DNA of 64,000 bases from G963665085 sp963665085 (GCA_963665085.2 CAXXXS010000002.1:372001-436000), one strand, 5' to 3'. Shown: positions 34,973-44,918, counted from the stretch's first letter. Program-made: numbers and translations. Notes: generated by a model not told the origin, from the letters alone.

Positions 34973-36007
34973 ATGAAAAAATCTCAATATTTATTTTTAC
35001 ACATTATCTTTTGGTCAATATTTACTATTATCCCTCAACTAACGTTTAGAGGGTATCGATTTATTGATGAAGAAAGGGTCCGTTTATTTCTTAACTTATT
35101 ACCTTTTTTAAGTTTAGTAAACTTCTACATTGTCTATTTTGGATTTATACCTTGGTTTTTAAAACACAAAAAAAGGTACTTTGTAATAATTGCCCTGGCC
35201 ATTTTTATCGTATTATTTACCCTGCTAAAAATTGAAGGGACAAAGATATTTGGAAAATTTCTAAACATTGACGAAAAATTTCTTCATCGAATGTATAAAG
35301 GTGATGCTGAAATTAGAGAATTATTTAACACAATAATTTATTGTATATATCCAATATTGATAAAAATCACTGAAAACTGGATAATCGATCAAAAACTAAA
35401 AGTAGAGTTAGTAAATCAGAAACATGCAAGTGAATTAGCACTCCTTCGATTTCAATTAAGCCCACATTTTTTGTTCAACACATTAAATAATATTTATTCG
35501 CTTGTTTATAAAAAATCAGATATAGCACCCGAAGCTATCATGAAGTTATCCGAGATAATGCGTTATATGCTTTATGATACATCTACCGATAAGGTGCTTT
35601 TAGACAAAGAAATTGACTACCTAAAAAGTTTCAATGAACTTCAGCAATTAAGGATGAAAAAAGAAAATTTCGTTCAACTATCAATTGAAGGTGAAACAAA
35701 AAATTTATTTATTTCCCCGATGTTATTAATACCCTTTGTTGAAAATGCTTATAAGCATGGAGATAAAAAGGTTGAAAGTCCTGGGATCATAATTAATATA
35801 AAAGCTGACAAAGAAAGTATTATTTTTACATCTGAGAATTTTTTCACGAAAGACTGTACCCAACAAAAAGATGATGTGGGAGGTATTGGTCTGAAAAATG
35901 TAAAACGCAGATTGGATTTGTTATATCCAAAGAAATATTCTCTGGAGATTAACCAAGAAAATAACAAATACTACGTAAAACTAATACTAAAGTTAAATGA
36001 CAATTAA
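34973..36007 (+). CDS. LytS/YehU-type sensor histidine kinase
   Basis: The 344-residue protein has four predicted N-terminal membrane helices (to about residue 140). The His_kinase region follows, with LRFQLSPHFLFNTLNNIYSL (phosphoacceptor His in SPHFLFN, about residue 163). The ATP-binding part carries PFVENAYKHG and GGIGLKNVKRRLDLLY. It would phosphorylate the LytTR regulator whose gene overlaps by 11 bases. There is no periplasmic sensor domain, so the stimulus is probably membrane or envelope state. It is divergent from the outer-membrane barrel gene. Confidence 0.9.
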   Translation: MKKSQYLFLHIIFWSIFTIIPQLTFRGYRFIDEERVRLFLNLLPFLSLVNFYIVYFGFIPWFLKHKKRYFVIIALAIFIVLFTLLKIEGTKIFGKFLNIDEKFLHRMYKGDAEIRELFNTIIYCIYPILIKITENWIIDQKLKVELVNQKHASELALLRFQLSPHFLFNTLNNIYSLVYKKSDIAPEAIMKLSEIMRYMLYDTSTDKVLLDKEIDYLKSFNELQQLRMKKENFVQLSIEGETKNLFISPMLLIPFVENAYKHGDKKVESPGIIINIKADKESIIFTSENFFTKDCTQQKDDVGGIGLKNVKRRLDLLYPKKYSLEINQENNKYYVKLILKLNDN

Positions 36008-36749
36008 TTGTATTGCTGTTGATGATGAGCCATTAGCTCTTGATATTATCGAAGATTATATAAACAAAGTTCCTTTCCTAAATCATGTGAAAAGTTTTGA
36101 TAATGCACTCTCAGCTATCGATTTCCTAAAGGAGGAGCCTATCGATTTAATGTTTTTAGACATTCAGATGGAGGAACTTACAGGGATTCAGATGTTGTCT
36201 GTATTAAATAGCAACCGTCCTCATGTAATATTAACAACTGCTTACGAAAACTATGCCCTACAAGGGTATGATCTGGATGTTGACGATTACCTGTTAAAGC
36301 CCATTTCTTTTGATAGGTTTCTAAAAGCTGTAAATAAAGTACACGAGACAATTAGCCTGAAAAAAAACAAACACAATGATTTTGGATTAAAAAAACCCAA
36401 CAATGAAGTTGTAACTTCAGAGGAGAGTTATGGGTATTTCTTTGTAAAAACAGAATCCAGGTTACAAAAAATATATTTTGACGACATATTATATATTGAA
36501 GGTCAAGGAGACTATCTGCGGATTATATGTAAAAACGATAAAATTATGACGCTCCAGAACTTCAAAAAAATGGAGGAAGCTTTACCTTGTTCTAATTTTA
36601 TCCGAATACATAAATCTTACATGGTTGCTATTGATAAAATAGAAAGTATTGAAAGAAGCAGGATAAAAATCAAGGATAAACTTATACCTATCAGCGATAC
36701 TTATAAAAACAAGTTTAATGAAGAGCTTGAAAAAAGAGGCATGTTATAA
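35997..36749 (+). CDS. LytTR-family response regulator
   Basis: The 250-residue protein has a receiver domain (residues 3-120: VDDEPLALDII, phosphoacceptor Asp in MFLDIQMEELTG near 55, TTAYENYA and LKPISFDRF). A LytTR DNA-binding domain follows (about 150-248: DDILYIEGQGDYLRI, FIRIHKSYMVAIDKIESI). It acts with the overlapping LytS-type kinase. The likely target is the divergent outer-membrane barrel gene or its own promoter. A shared terminator with the transhydrogenase genes follows. Confidence 0.92.
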   Translation: MTINCIAVDDEPLALDIIEDYINKVPFLNHVKSFDNALSAIDFLKEEPIDLMFLDIQMEELTGIQMLSVLNSNRPHVILTTAYENYALQGYDLDVDDYLLKPISFDRFLKAVNKVHETISLKKNKHNDFGLKKPNNEVVTSEESYGYFFVKTESRLQKIYFDDILYIEGQGDYLRIICKNDKIMTLQNFKKMEEALPCSNFIRIHKSYMVAIDKIESIERSRIKIKDKLIPISDTYKNKFNEELEKRGML

Positions 36750-36798
36750 AATTCACTTCTTCAAAAAAAATCTTACAATTGCAAAACACATAAAAAAA

Positions 36799-36815
36799 TC
36801 CGGACAATGTCCGGA
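36799..36815. terminator. Bidirectional terminator between LytTR and PntB genes
   Basis: TCCGGAC-AAT-GTCCGGA is a perfect 7-bp stem with a three-base loop. It is preceded by seven A residues and followed by CTCTTTTTG, so it can stop transcription from both convergent sides. Confidence 0.85.
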
Positions 36816-36859
36816 CTCTTTTTGATCCCTAAATAATTATGAACTAAGGCGAGTAAATA

Positions 36860-38287
36860 TTATAAACTCTTAATCTCAGAAACTAATTTTTGAATAGAAT
36901 CTTTTGCATTGCCAAATAGCATTCTTGTTTTATCATTATAAAACAAATAGTTCTCAATAGCTGCATAACCTTTACCCATACCACGTTTCATTACGATAAT
37001 ATTTTTTGATTCATGCGCATTGATGATTGGCATTCCATAGATCGGGCTTGAAGGATCATCCAAAGCGGCAGGATTCACAACATCATTTGCCCCAATAACA
37101 ATAGTAACATCTGTATTTGGCATTTCCGGATTAATATCATCCATTTCAACTAATTTTTCATAAGGCACATCTGCCTCAGCTAATAATACGTTCATATGCC
37201 CTGGCATACGTCCAGCTACAGGGTGAATAGCAAATTTCACTTCTACACCTTTCTCTTCAAGAAGTTTTACCATTTCATTACAAACATGTTGAGCTTGTGC
37301 TACAGCTAATCCATAACCAGGAACAATAACTACTTTGCTCGTATAACTTAAAAGCACCGACGCATCAGAAACAGATATTTCTTTAATAATTCCTACAGTT
37401 TTGTCTGAACCCACAACAGCACCGCCACCAAAAGAACCAATGATTACATTCAACAATGAACGGTTCATTGCCTTACACATTAAAACTGTAAGAATTGTTC
37501 CTGCAGAACCTACAAAAATACCACCAAGAATCATTGCCTGGTTGTGATATATAAATCCTGCCATAGCAGCAGCAATACCAGTAAATGAATTCAGTAATGA
37601 TATTACAACGGGCATATCAGCACCACCGATTGGCATTACAAAAGTAACTCCGTATATAAGCGAAATAATTAAAAGTGCATATACAAGCATCGTTTGTTTC
37701 TCCGGTGTAAAATCTCCAATAAGCATGTATGCAGTTAAAACCGCTATAACAATTAGAATAAATATATTTAGGTAAGTCATAAAACTTGAGAAGATATCAC
37801 CTACCTTTCCATCTAATTTTCCGTAAGCAATCATACTTCCACTAAATGCAATACTACCAATAATTAATCCTAGTAAAGTAACTAATGCAGAAGAATTATC
37901 GGGGTTTGAATATTCCATTAAAGCAACAAGTGCAGATGCTGCACCTCCAGTAGCATTGAAAAACGATACCAATTGAGGCATTGCAGTCATTTTAATTTTT
38001 CTGGCTACTACAGCACCAATAATACTTCCAAATATTATTGCTACAATAATCACTATTGCATTTGCAGCTGCTATCTTATTTCCATCAACGTCTCTATGTA
38101 AAATAAGTGTTGTAATCATCGCCAGTAACATACCCGCAGCAGCCCAAAGGTTACCTTTACGCGCAGTTTCCGGATGACTAAGAAACTTCAATCCAACAAC
38201 AAACATTATTGCTGCTAATAAATAACTAAATTCTAGTATTATATCGCCTGTTGTTACTCCCAGGCCTTCTAATGTATTTATGTTCAT
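36860..38287 (-). CDS. pntB: NAD(P) transhydrogenase subunit beta
   Basis: The 475-residue protein has about nine membrane helices in its first 280 residues. A soluble NADP(H)-binding domain III follows, with VPGYGLAVAQAQHVCNEM, HPVAGRMPGHMNVLLAEA and VIGANDVVNPAA, all hallmarks of PntB. With the two alpha polypeptides it couples hydride transfer between NADH and NADP+ to proton flow across the inner membrane, supplying NADPH. It is last in a three-gene operon, two bases after the small alpha subunit. Confidence 0.96.
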   Translation of the reverse strand: MNINTLEGLGVTTGDIILEFSYLLAAIMFVVGLKFLSHPETARKGNLWAAAGMLLAMITTLILHRDVDGNKIAAANAIVIIVAIIFGSIIGAVVARKIKMTAMPQLVSFFNATGGAASALVALMEYSNPDNSSALVTLLGLIIGSIAFSGSMIAYGKLDGKVGDIFSSFMTYLNIFILIVIAVLTAYMLIGDFTPEKQTMLVYALLIISLIYGVTFVMPIGGADMPVVISLLNSFTGIAAAMAGFIYHNQAMILGGIFVGSAGTILTVLMCKAMNRSLLNVIIGSFGGGAVVGSDKTVGIIKEISVSDASVLLSYTSKVVIVPGYGLAVAQAQHVCNEMVKLLEEKGVEVKFAIHPVAGRMPGHMNVLLAEADVPYEKLVEMDDINPEMPNTDVTIVIGANDVVNPAALDDPSSPIYGMPIINAHESKNIIVMKRGMGKGYAAIENYLFYNDKTRMLFGNAKDSIQKLVSEIKSL

Positions 38288-38289
38288 TT

Positions 38290-38607
38290 TTATTGTTTTT
38301 TCTTTTTCTTAAACATTTCTAACATTCTGTCGGTAACAACAAAACCACCAATTACGTTTAGCGTGCCGAAAATCACTGCAAAAATCCCTAATACCAGGTT
38401 TAATGACAAGGTTGATATATCAGCATGGCCAACTAAAATGATCCCTCCGATAATAATTACACCACTAATTGCATTGGCCCCAGACATTAAAGGAGTATGC
38501 AATACGGATGGCACATTGGCAATTACTTCGAAACCTAAGAAGATAGTAAGAACGATAATAAAAATCGCTTCTTTATATGAATAGAAAAACACTAAGGCTT
38601 GTTCCAT
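38290..38607 (-). CDS. NAD(P) transhydrogenase subunit alpha, membrane part
   Basis: The 105-residue protein has three membrane helices (about 13-31, 40-58, 65-95), with PSVLHTPLMSGANAISGVI, the conserved start of the alpha-subunit membrane domain II. In split transhydrogenases this part is a separate polypeptide, often called PntAB or PntA2. It lies 11 bases after the soluble alpha gene and 2 bases before pntB. Confidence 0.93.
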   Translation of the reverse strand: MEQALVFFYSYKEAIFIIVLTIFLGFEVIANVPSVLHTPLMSGANAISGVIIIGGIILVGHADISTLSLNLVLGIFAVIFGTLNVIGGFVVTDRMLEMFKKKKKQ

Positions 38608-38618
38608 GATTTACTATT

Positions 38619-39746
38619 TTAATTTTCAATAATTTGTTTTACTCTCTCGTTAACAACCTCTTTTCTATGCGTGATACAAGTACCTTTTACAATCTCATCT
38701 TCAAAATCAAGGTTAAGATTACCTTCTCCATCGATGATTAGTTTAAGGAAATTATTCACATTTTTGCCGAACATTCGACTTGCATCAACCGGCATATCTG
38801 AAGGATAATCTGATTTCCCTATAATAGTTACGCCATTAAAACTGATTGTTTTCCCGTTTTCTGTCACTTCGCAGTTTCCTCCCGTTGAGGCTGCTAAATC
38901 GATGATTACTGAACCAGGGAGCATTTGTCCTACAGTTTCTTTTTTAACAAGTACAGGTGCAATCCTACCTGGAATCTGAGCCGTACAAATAACTACATTT
39001 GCTTTTTTAGCATGCTCCTGAATTAATTCTCCCTGTTTTTGTTTAAATTCTTCGGTTTGTTCTACAGCATATCCTCCGGCAGCGGCATCTTCTTTTGCCC
39101 CTTCTACCTCGATAAACTTACCGCCCAAACTCTGAACTTCTTCTTTAACAGCTGAACGAACATCAAAAGCCTCAACAACGGCACCCAGTTTTCTGGCAGA
39201 TGCAATGGCCTGTAATCCTGCAACACCAGCCCCTAAAATAAGCACTTTAGCTGGCCTTATTGTACCAGCTGCTGACATAAACATAGGAAAAAACTTGGGC
39301 AAATGCATAGCAGCATCAAGAACAGCTTTATAACCTGAAATTGTTGCCATAGACGATAAAATATCCATTGCCTGTCCACGGGTACTTCGCGGAATCATAT
39401 CCATACTAAACATTGTGAGCCCTTTGTCTTTTAGGCTCTTTACAAGGTCAGTGTTGGCTAATGGATTTAAAGCTGATAAGCCAATTTTCTCTGTTGTGAA
39501 CTTAGAAAGTTCATCGTCAGAAAAAGCAGTGATTTTCAGAATGAGATCAGCTTGTTTAAAAATTTCTTCCTTATCAACAATAACTGCACCTACTTCCTTA
39601 TAATCTTCATCAGAAGTAAATGATTGTTTTCCGGAATCTTTTTCAACAAGCACTTCTACATTAAGTTTTTTCAATTCTGAGACCCCTTCAGGTAGCATCG
39701 CTACTCTTTTTTCACTATCGGGCTCTTTTAAAATACCAATTTTCAT
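38619..39746 (-). CDS. pntA: NAD(P) transhydrogenase subunit alpha, soluble NAD-binding part
   Basis: The 375-residue protein matches domain I of the alpha subunit and alanine-dehydrogenase-like folds: MKIGILKEPDSEKRVAMLPE at the start, LILGAGVAGLQAIASARKLG (Rossmann loop) and FDVRSAVKEEVQSLGGKF. It binds NAD(H) on the cytosolic face. The C-terminal membrane helices are encoded by the next gene. A minus-strand TATCTTTG at 39795-39788 is the likely -7 box, about 40 bases upstream. Confidence 0.95.
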   Translation of the reverse strand: MKIGILKEPDSEKRVAMLPEGVSELKKLNVEVLVEKDSGKQSFTSDEDYKEVGAVIVDKEEIFKQADLILKITAFSDDELSKFTTEKIGLSALNPLANTDLVKSLKDKGLTMFSMDMIPRSTRGQAMDILSSMATISGYKAVLDAAMHLPKFFPMFMSAAGTIRPAKVLILGAGVAGLQAIASARKLGAVVEAFDVRSAVKEEVQSLGGKFIEVEGAKEDAAAGGYAVEQTEEFKQKQGELIQEHAKKANVVICTAQIPGRIAPVLVKKETVGQMLPGSVIIDLAASTGGNCEVTENGKTISFNGVTIIGKSDYPSDMPVDASRMFGKNVNNFLKLIIDGEGNLNLDFEDEIVKGTCITHRKEVVNERVKQIIEN

Positions 39747-39787
39747 AGAAATGAATGTTTAAGTGTTATAAAAATTTTGAGAATATT

Positions 39788-39795
39788 CAAAGATA
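39788..39795 (-). promoter_or_regulatory. Likely -7 box of the transhydrogenase operon
   Basis: TATCTTTG on the minus strand fits TAnnTTTG and is correctly placed upstream of the first gene. No clear TTG element is seen. Confidence 0.45.
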
Positions 39796-39941
39796 AAATT
39801 TTCTGAGGTTTTGCCATTTTTCATTTATAATTAAAATATTACTGATTATAGTGAACTATTTTAGGGGTAAAAATGTTTAAGACTTTCAAAAAATAACATT
39901 CAATGTTATTATACTTTTAACTTTTTATTAGCAACTTTAAC

Positions 39942-39949
39942 TAGCTTTG
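39942..39949 (+). promoter_or_regulatory. Likely -7 box of the 2-oxoglutarate dehydrogenase genes
   Basis: TAGCTTTG fits TAnnTTTG and lies 37 bases before the ATG at 39987. The -33 region is not clear. Confidence 0.45.
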
Positions 39950-39986
39950 TTCTTTTGTTTACAAGGCTCGCTAGATTTTTAGATAT

Positions 39987-42809
39987 ATGGATGATTTATC
40001 GTTCTTAGGTAATTTAGAAATTGACTCTGTTGAGTCTCTTTTTAATGAATACAAAAAAGACCCTGATTCGGTTGATGAAAGTTGGAAAAAATTCTTTCAA
40101 GGCTTTGAATTTGCTCAAAGATTCTATTCAGATAATGTACCTGTTTCCAATCCTGAATTATTTGATAAAGAATTTAAAGTCATTAATCTTATTGATGCTT
40201 ACCGAAAAAGAGGGCATCTATTCACAAAGACAAATCCTGTAAGGACCCGAAGAAAGTATACCCCTACCCTGGATTTGGAGAACTATGCTCTTTCCGAAAA
40301 TGATCTCAACACTGAATTTCATGCCGGATCTGATATAGGTATAGGGAAATCCAAATTAAAAGATATTGTAACCTACCTTCAAGAAACATACTGTAAATCA
40401 GTAGGTGCTGAATTTATGTTTATAAGAAAACCCGAAAGGCTTAAATGGCTAAAGGAAAGGATGGAAAAATCGAAAAACCAGACTGAATTTAGTGTTGAAG
40501 AAAAGAAACAAACATATTTTTATCTTCAACAGGCTGTGGGGTTTGAGAATTTTATACACAAAAAATTTGTTGGCCAGAAACGTTTTTCTTTAGAAGGTAC
40601 AGAAAATTTAATTCCAGCCTTGCATGAAATTCTTAACAAAGGTTCCCTGCTTGGTATTGATGAATTTATTGTTGGAATGGCTCACAGGGGGCGATTAAAT
40701 GTACTTGCTAATGTTTTAAGAAAACCCTACGAAAATATATTCCAGGAATTTATTGCTGATGAATATGAAGACTCCATAGCTCTGGGAGATGTAAAATACC
40801 ATCTTGGATATGGTAACGATATAAAAACTGAAAGCGGAAAAACTGTTCGATTAAACCTTGCCCCAAATCCATCGCATTTAGAAACAGTTGGACCAGTTAT
40901 TCAAGGAATTGCCAGAGCAAAAATCGAACATAAGTATAATGGCGATTTTAATAAAATATGTCCTATCTCAATACATGGAGATGCAGCAATTGCAGGCCAG
41001 GGGGTTGTTTATGAAGTAGCTCAGATGGCCGAACTTTATGGCTATAAAACAGGAGGGACAATTCACCTCGTTATAAATAACCAGGTAGGTTTTACCACAA
41101 ATTATCTGGATGCACGCACAAGCACATACTGTACAGATATTGGAAAAGTAACCAAAGCACCTATATTTCATGTAAATGGAGATGATGTTGAAGCCCTTCT
41201 GCATACTATCAGAATAGCAATGGATTATCGACAAGAATTCCATACAGATGTATTTATTGATATCCTTTCTTACAGGAAATTTGGACATAACGAAGGTGAT
41301 GAACCGAGGTTTACACAACCTACGCTGTATAAAGCAATTGAAATACATCCAACCCCGCTTGATATATATTCTGATAAATTAGTAGAAACAGGCATCTATA
41401 CTAAAGAACAGATAAAAGAGAGTCAAAAAGAATTTGATTCTATTCTTGAGCTCAAACTTGAAGAATCTAAAAAAATTAAGAAAACTAAAATAAAACAGTT
41501 CCTTCTTGAGGATTGGAAAAACTTTAAATATTCAGAAAAGGAAGATTTCTCAAATCATCTACAAACAGGAGTTTCAAAAGAAAAACTTCTTGAAATAGCC
41601 GAAAAAATAAATTTTCTTCCTAAAGACAGAAAATTCTTTAAAAAAACGCATAAACTTGTTGAAGAAAGGAGAAAAACTATTGAAGAAAACAGGCTTGATT
41701 GGGCACTTGCAGAACTTTTAGCTTATGGCAGCTTGTTAATGGACGGCACATCTATTCGTATAAGCGGACAGGATTCTATCAGGGGGACTTTCTCTCACAG
41801 GCATGCTGCTCATGTTATTGAAGATACAGATAAAACATTTACTCCATTAAAATACCTATTCGAGAATCAACCTCCATTTACGGTACACAATTCACCTTTA
41901 AATGAATACGGCGTGCTTGGTTTTGAATATGGTTATGCTCTCGCAAAACCCGATGGATTAACTATCTGGGAAGCTCAATTTGGAGATTTTGTAAACGTTG
42001 CCCAGGTAATCATCGACCAATATATTGCGTCTGCAGAAGAAAAATGGGGAATAATGAATGGTTTGGTTATGTTGCTTCCTCATGGATTTGAAGGGCAGGG
42101 ACCTGAACATTCCAGTGCAAGAATAGAACGTTTCTTGTCGGTAACAGCAAGACAGAACATGCAGATATGTAATATTACTACACCTGCAAATTTCTTTCAT
42201 GTGCTTCGCCAACATATGAAACGTAAATTTATGATCCCCCTGATTGTTTTTACACCTAAAAGCCTGTTAAGACACCCAAAATGCATATCATCGCTCGATG
42301 ATTTAACTACCGGATCATTTCAGGAAGTATATGACGATGAAAATGTTGATGTTGATGAAGTAAGAAGAGTTGTATTTTGTACAGGCAAAATATATTATGA
42401 TCTTTTAAAAAGAAAAGAAGAATTAAATGCCAATGATATTGCATTAATTAGGGTTGAACAGCTTCATCCACTCCCCACCGAACAATTAGAAGCTATAAAA
42501 TCAAAATATAAGAATGCCCTGCTTCATTTATGGGTTCAGGAAGAGCCTGAAAATATGGGGGCATGGTACTACATTCAAAATCAATTAAAAGATTTTGAAC
42601 TAATCGGAGTTACCAGGCAAGCAAGTGGAAGTCCTGCTACAGGACTTAGTAAAATCCACTTCTTACAGCAAGAAGAAATTATAGAAAAAGTGTTCCGCCA
42701 TTGCGATTGTGAACTTCTAAATAAGTATTGTGGTTTACAATGTATGGTTGGAAAATCGAGAAAAGAAATATTAAAACAGCATAAATACTTTTTAAATCCT
42801 ATTTCTTAA
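39987..42809 (+). CDS. sucA: 2-oxoglutarate dehydrogenase E1 component
   Basis: The 940-residue protein begins with the E2-binding N-terminal helix motif FNEYKKDPDSVDESWKKFF, as in SucA. The thiamine-diphosphate enzyme core follows: VGMAHRGRLNVLANVL, SIHGDAAIAGQGVVYE (metal-binding GDA), YRKFGHNEGDEPRFTQP and the transketolase-like second half with GTFSHRHAAHV and LPHGFEGQGPEHSSARIERF. It decarboxylates 2-oxoglutarate in the citric acid cycle. It is followed by the E2 gene after two bases; the E3 lipoamide dehydrogenase is not in the window. Confidence 0.96.
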   Translation: MDDLSFLGNLEIDSVESLFNEYKKDPDSVDESWKKFFQGFEFAQRFYSDNVPVSNPELFDKEFKVINLIDAYRKRGHLFTKTNPVRTRRKYTPTLDLENYALSENDLNTEFHAGSDIGIGKSKLKDIVTYLQETYCKSVGAEFMFIRKPERLKWLKERMEKSKNQTEFSVEEKKQTYFYLQQAVGFENFIHKKFVGQKRFSLEGTENLIPALHEILNKGSLLGIDEFIVGMAHRGRLNVLANVLRKPYENIFQEFIADEYEDSIALGDVKYHLGYGNDIKTESGKTVRLNLAPNPSHLETVGPVIQGIARAKIEHKYNGDFNKICPISIHGDAAIAGQGVVYEVAQMAELYGYKTGGTIHLVINNQVGFTTNYLDARTSTYCTDIGKVTKAPIFHVNGDDVEALLHTIRIAMDYRQEFHTDVFIDILSYRKFGHNEGDEPRFTQPTLYKAIEIHPTPLDIYSDKLVETGIYTKEQIKESQKEFDSILELKLEESKKIKKTKIKQFLLEDWKNFKYSEKEDFSNHLQTGVSKEKLLEIAEKINFLPKDRKFFKKTHKLVEERRKTIEENRLDWALAELLAYGSLLMDGTSIRISGQDSIRGTFSHRHAAHVIEDTDKTFTPLKYLFENQPPFTVHNSPLNEYGVLGFEYGYALAKPDGLTIWEAQFGDFVNVAQVIIDQYIASAEEKWGIMNGLVMLLPHGFEGQGPEHSSARIERFLSVTARQNMQICNITTPANFFHVLRQHMKRKFMIPLIVFTPKSLLRHPKCISSLDDLTTGSFQEVYDDENVDVDEVRRVVFCTGKIYYDLLKRKEELNANDIALIRVEQLHPLPTEQLEAIKSKYKNALLHLWVQEEPENMGAWYYIQNQLKDFELIGVTRQASGSPATGLSKIHFLQQEEIIEKVFRHCDCELLNKYCGLQCMVGKSRKEILKQHKYFLNPIS

Positions 42810-42811
42810 AG

Positions 42812-44077
42812 ATGATAGCTGAAGTTAAAATACCCAGTCCCGGAGAATCTATATCAGAAGTCGAAATATCAAACTGGCTTGTTAAGTCTGGTGATTTTGT
42901 TGAAAAAGACCAGGAAGTTGGTGAAGTAGAATCTGAAAAAGCAACATTACCTTTAATAGCTGTTGAAAGTGGCGAAATTTCTATTCTCAAAGAAATTGGA
43001 GATACTGTTGCTGTAGGAGAAGTTGTGTGTAAAATAGATACTTCAAAAAAAGTCGACAACAAAAAAAGTGAACCAGCTCAGGAATCGAAAAAGGAAGAGA
43101 TAAAAAAAGAATCATCCCTTTCATTACAAAGTGTTTCTGAGAATACAGTAACGGAAAAAGAAATTGACTCAGACATCAAAAAAATAAAAGCAACTCCTGT
43201 GGCAAAAAAAATGATGGATGAGTATAATGTTAATGTTGATGATATCGTAAACGGGCTTAGAAAGATTTCAAAAACTGATGTTGAGAAAGTAATTTCAACT
43301 AGCAATAAATCTGATGCATCTTTTAGTATAAAGAGTGAGGCAAAAGAAAGAGAAGACAATCGTACTAAAATGAGTTCTTTGAGGCGCAAACTTAGCCAAA
43401 GGCTTGTTTCTGTTAAAAATGAAACAGCGATGCTAACTACTTTTAATGAAGTAGATATGTCTGAAATAATTGCTTTAAGAAAAAAACATCAACCTAAATT
43501 TCTGGAAAAACACAATATTAAATTAGGGTTTATGTCGTTTTTTACAAAAGCGGCAGCCATTGCATTACAAACCTACCCAAAAGTAAATTCTCAAATTGAT
43601 GGTGACGAAATTATAACCCCAAACTATTCTGATATTGGAATAGCAGTACAAACAGACAAGGGCTTAATGGTTCCAATCATAAGAAATGCAGAAAGTCTTT
43701 CACTCGCCGATATTGAAATAAAATTAGCGGATCTGGCAAAGCAAGCCAGAAAGAACCGTATCTCGATAGAAGATTTAAAAGGAGGTACTTTTAGCATTAC
43801 CAACGGAGGTGTTTTTGGTTCATTATTAAGCACACCGATAATTAATCCACCCCAATCAGCAATTCTTGGAATGCATAATATTGTAGAAAGACCCATTGCA
43901 GTAAAAGGAAAAGTCGAGATTAGACCTATGATGTACCTGGCATTATCGTACGATCACAGGATTATTGACGGGAAAGATTCCGTTACATTTTTAGTTAAAA
44001 TAAAAGAACTCGTAGAGGATCCAAAAAAAATGCTCTTCGGGGGTAGTAATCCCGAAGAGCTTCTTCTCGAACTCTAA
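42812..44077 (+). CDS. sucB: 2-oxoglutarate dehydrogenase E2, dihydrolipoyl succinyltransferase
   Basis: The 421-residue protein has one lipoyl domain (residues 2-76, modified lysine in EVESEKATLPL at about 45) and a Lys/Glu/Ser-rich linker. A peripheral-subunit-binding domain (about 128-162, ATPVAKKMMDEYNV) and the catalytic acyltransferase core with SYDHRIIDGKDS (active His near 391) complete it. It transfers the succinyl group to CoA. The last codons overlap a strong antisense terminator for the convergent tonB-like gene. Confidence 0.95.
   Translation: MIAEVKIPSPGESISEVEISNWLVKSGDFVEKDQEVGEVESEKATLPLIAVESGEISILKEIGDTVAVGEVVCKIDTSKKVDNKKSEPAQESKKEEIKKESSLSLQSVSENTVTEKEIDSDIKKIKATPVAKKMMDEYNVNVDDIVNGLRKISKTDVEKVISTSNKSDASFSIKSEAKEREDNRTKMSSLRRKLSQRLVSVKNETAMLTTFNEVDMSEIIALRKKHQPKFLEKHNIKLGFMSFFTKAAAIALQTYPKVNSQIDGDEIITPNYSDIGIAVQTDKGLMVPIIRNAESLSLADIEIKLADLAKQARKNRISIEDLKGGTFSITNGGVFGSLLSTPIINPPQSAILGMHNIVERPIAVKGKVEIRPMMYLALSYDHRIIDGKDSVTFLVKIKELVEDPKKMLFGGSNPEELLLEL
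44032..44060 (-). terminator. Intrinsic terminator of the tonB-like gene inside the sucB coding sequence
   Basis: GCTCTTCGGG (44032-44041) pairs perfectly with CCCGAAGAGC (44051-44060), giving a 10-bp stem and 9-base loop. On the minus strand the stem is followed by A and eight T residues, the classic intrinsic terminator. The same bases encode the C-terminal residues FGGSNPEELL of the E2 protein. Confidence 0.75.
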
Positions 44078-44103
44078 AACAACATGAATAGCGGAAAACT
44101 TTA

Positions 44104-44787
44104 TTATTTCTGAAGCTGAAAATTTATTGGTACAGTAAAGCATACATTTACAGGGGTTCCCCGTTGTTTTCCCGGTTCCCATTTGGGTGATGCTGATACA
44201 ACACGTAACGCTTCCTTATCTAATGCGGGATCGGCCCCTCTTACAAGTGTAACGTTTTTTACATCACCAAATTTGCTTACAACAAATTGTATAAAAACCC
44301 TTCCCTCTATGCCATTCTCAGCAGCAATTGCGGGATATTTAAGATTCTGGTTAACATATTTCACAAAATTGATTAAATCCCCTCCTCTAAACTTAGGCAT
44401 ATCTTCTACTTTAAAAAAGGGTTGTTCTTCAACTGCTTCTTCTGTCGGTTCAAAACTCACAAAATCTATTATTTCACTTTGTGTTGTTTCTGAAGAAAAA
44501 TCTGGTAATTCATCTTTTATTTCAACAGTATTTTCAACTATTTGTAAGACTATAGGTTCTATTTTTGGTGGAATTACCTTCTTCGGTGGTTCTTTCCTAA
44601 ACGTATTTATCATATCTTCTTCCATATCTCCAATATCAATAGAATTTTGAGCTATGTATGAATCTGTTTTTGAAGATGACCATTCAAAAGCTACCAGCGC
44701 TACAGACAGTGCTATAAGTAAACCTATTTCCATAAAAAGAACCCTTTTGTTCTCTAAATTTGACTTTTTTGTTTTTTTGCTTTCCAT
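44104..44787 (-). CDS. TonB-family energy transducer
   Basis: The 227-residue protein has a basic N-terminus, one membrane helix (about 17-35), a Pro/Glu-rich periplasmic linker (RKEPPKKVIPPKIEPIVL) and a TonB C-terminal domain (about 130-227). That domain has LKYPAIAAENGIEGRVFIQF, VRGADPALDKEALRVV and PKWEPGKQRGTPV. It links the inner-membrane ExbBD motor to outer-membrane receptors; exbB and exbD are not seen here. It converges on sucB and uses a terminator inside that gene. Confidence 0.9.
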   Translation of the reverse strand: MESKKTKKSNLENKRVLFMEIGLLIALSVALVAFEWSSSKTDSYIAQNSIDIGDMEEDMINTFRKEPPKKVIPPKIEPIVLQIVENTVEIKDELPDFSSETTQSEIIDFVSFEPTEEAVEEQPFFKVEDMPKFRGGDLINFVKYVNQNLKYPAIAAENGIEGRVFIQFVVSKFGDVKNVTLVRGADPALDKEALRVVSASPKWEPGKQRGTPVNVCFTVPINFQLQK

Positions 44788-44918
44788 AATTTTAATTTTT
44801 TAAGGTTAGAAAAAAATTGGCGCCGTTAATCATTAGATGATCCTTTTGTGAATATTCCACATTTTTTTTCTTATTTTTCAGGTATAAAATTTGAAGTGTA
44901 ATCTCAAAACATTCAAAC

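Noticed and set aside
40968..41348. 126-codon minus-strand frame inside sucA
   Set aside because: Shadow of a strongly conserved enzyme gene, Cys-rich by accident of codon complement.
44183..44650. 155-codon plus-strand frame opposite the tonB-like gene
   Set aside because: The TonB domain on the minus strand is certain; this frame is its complement.
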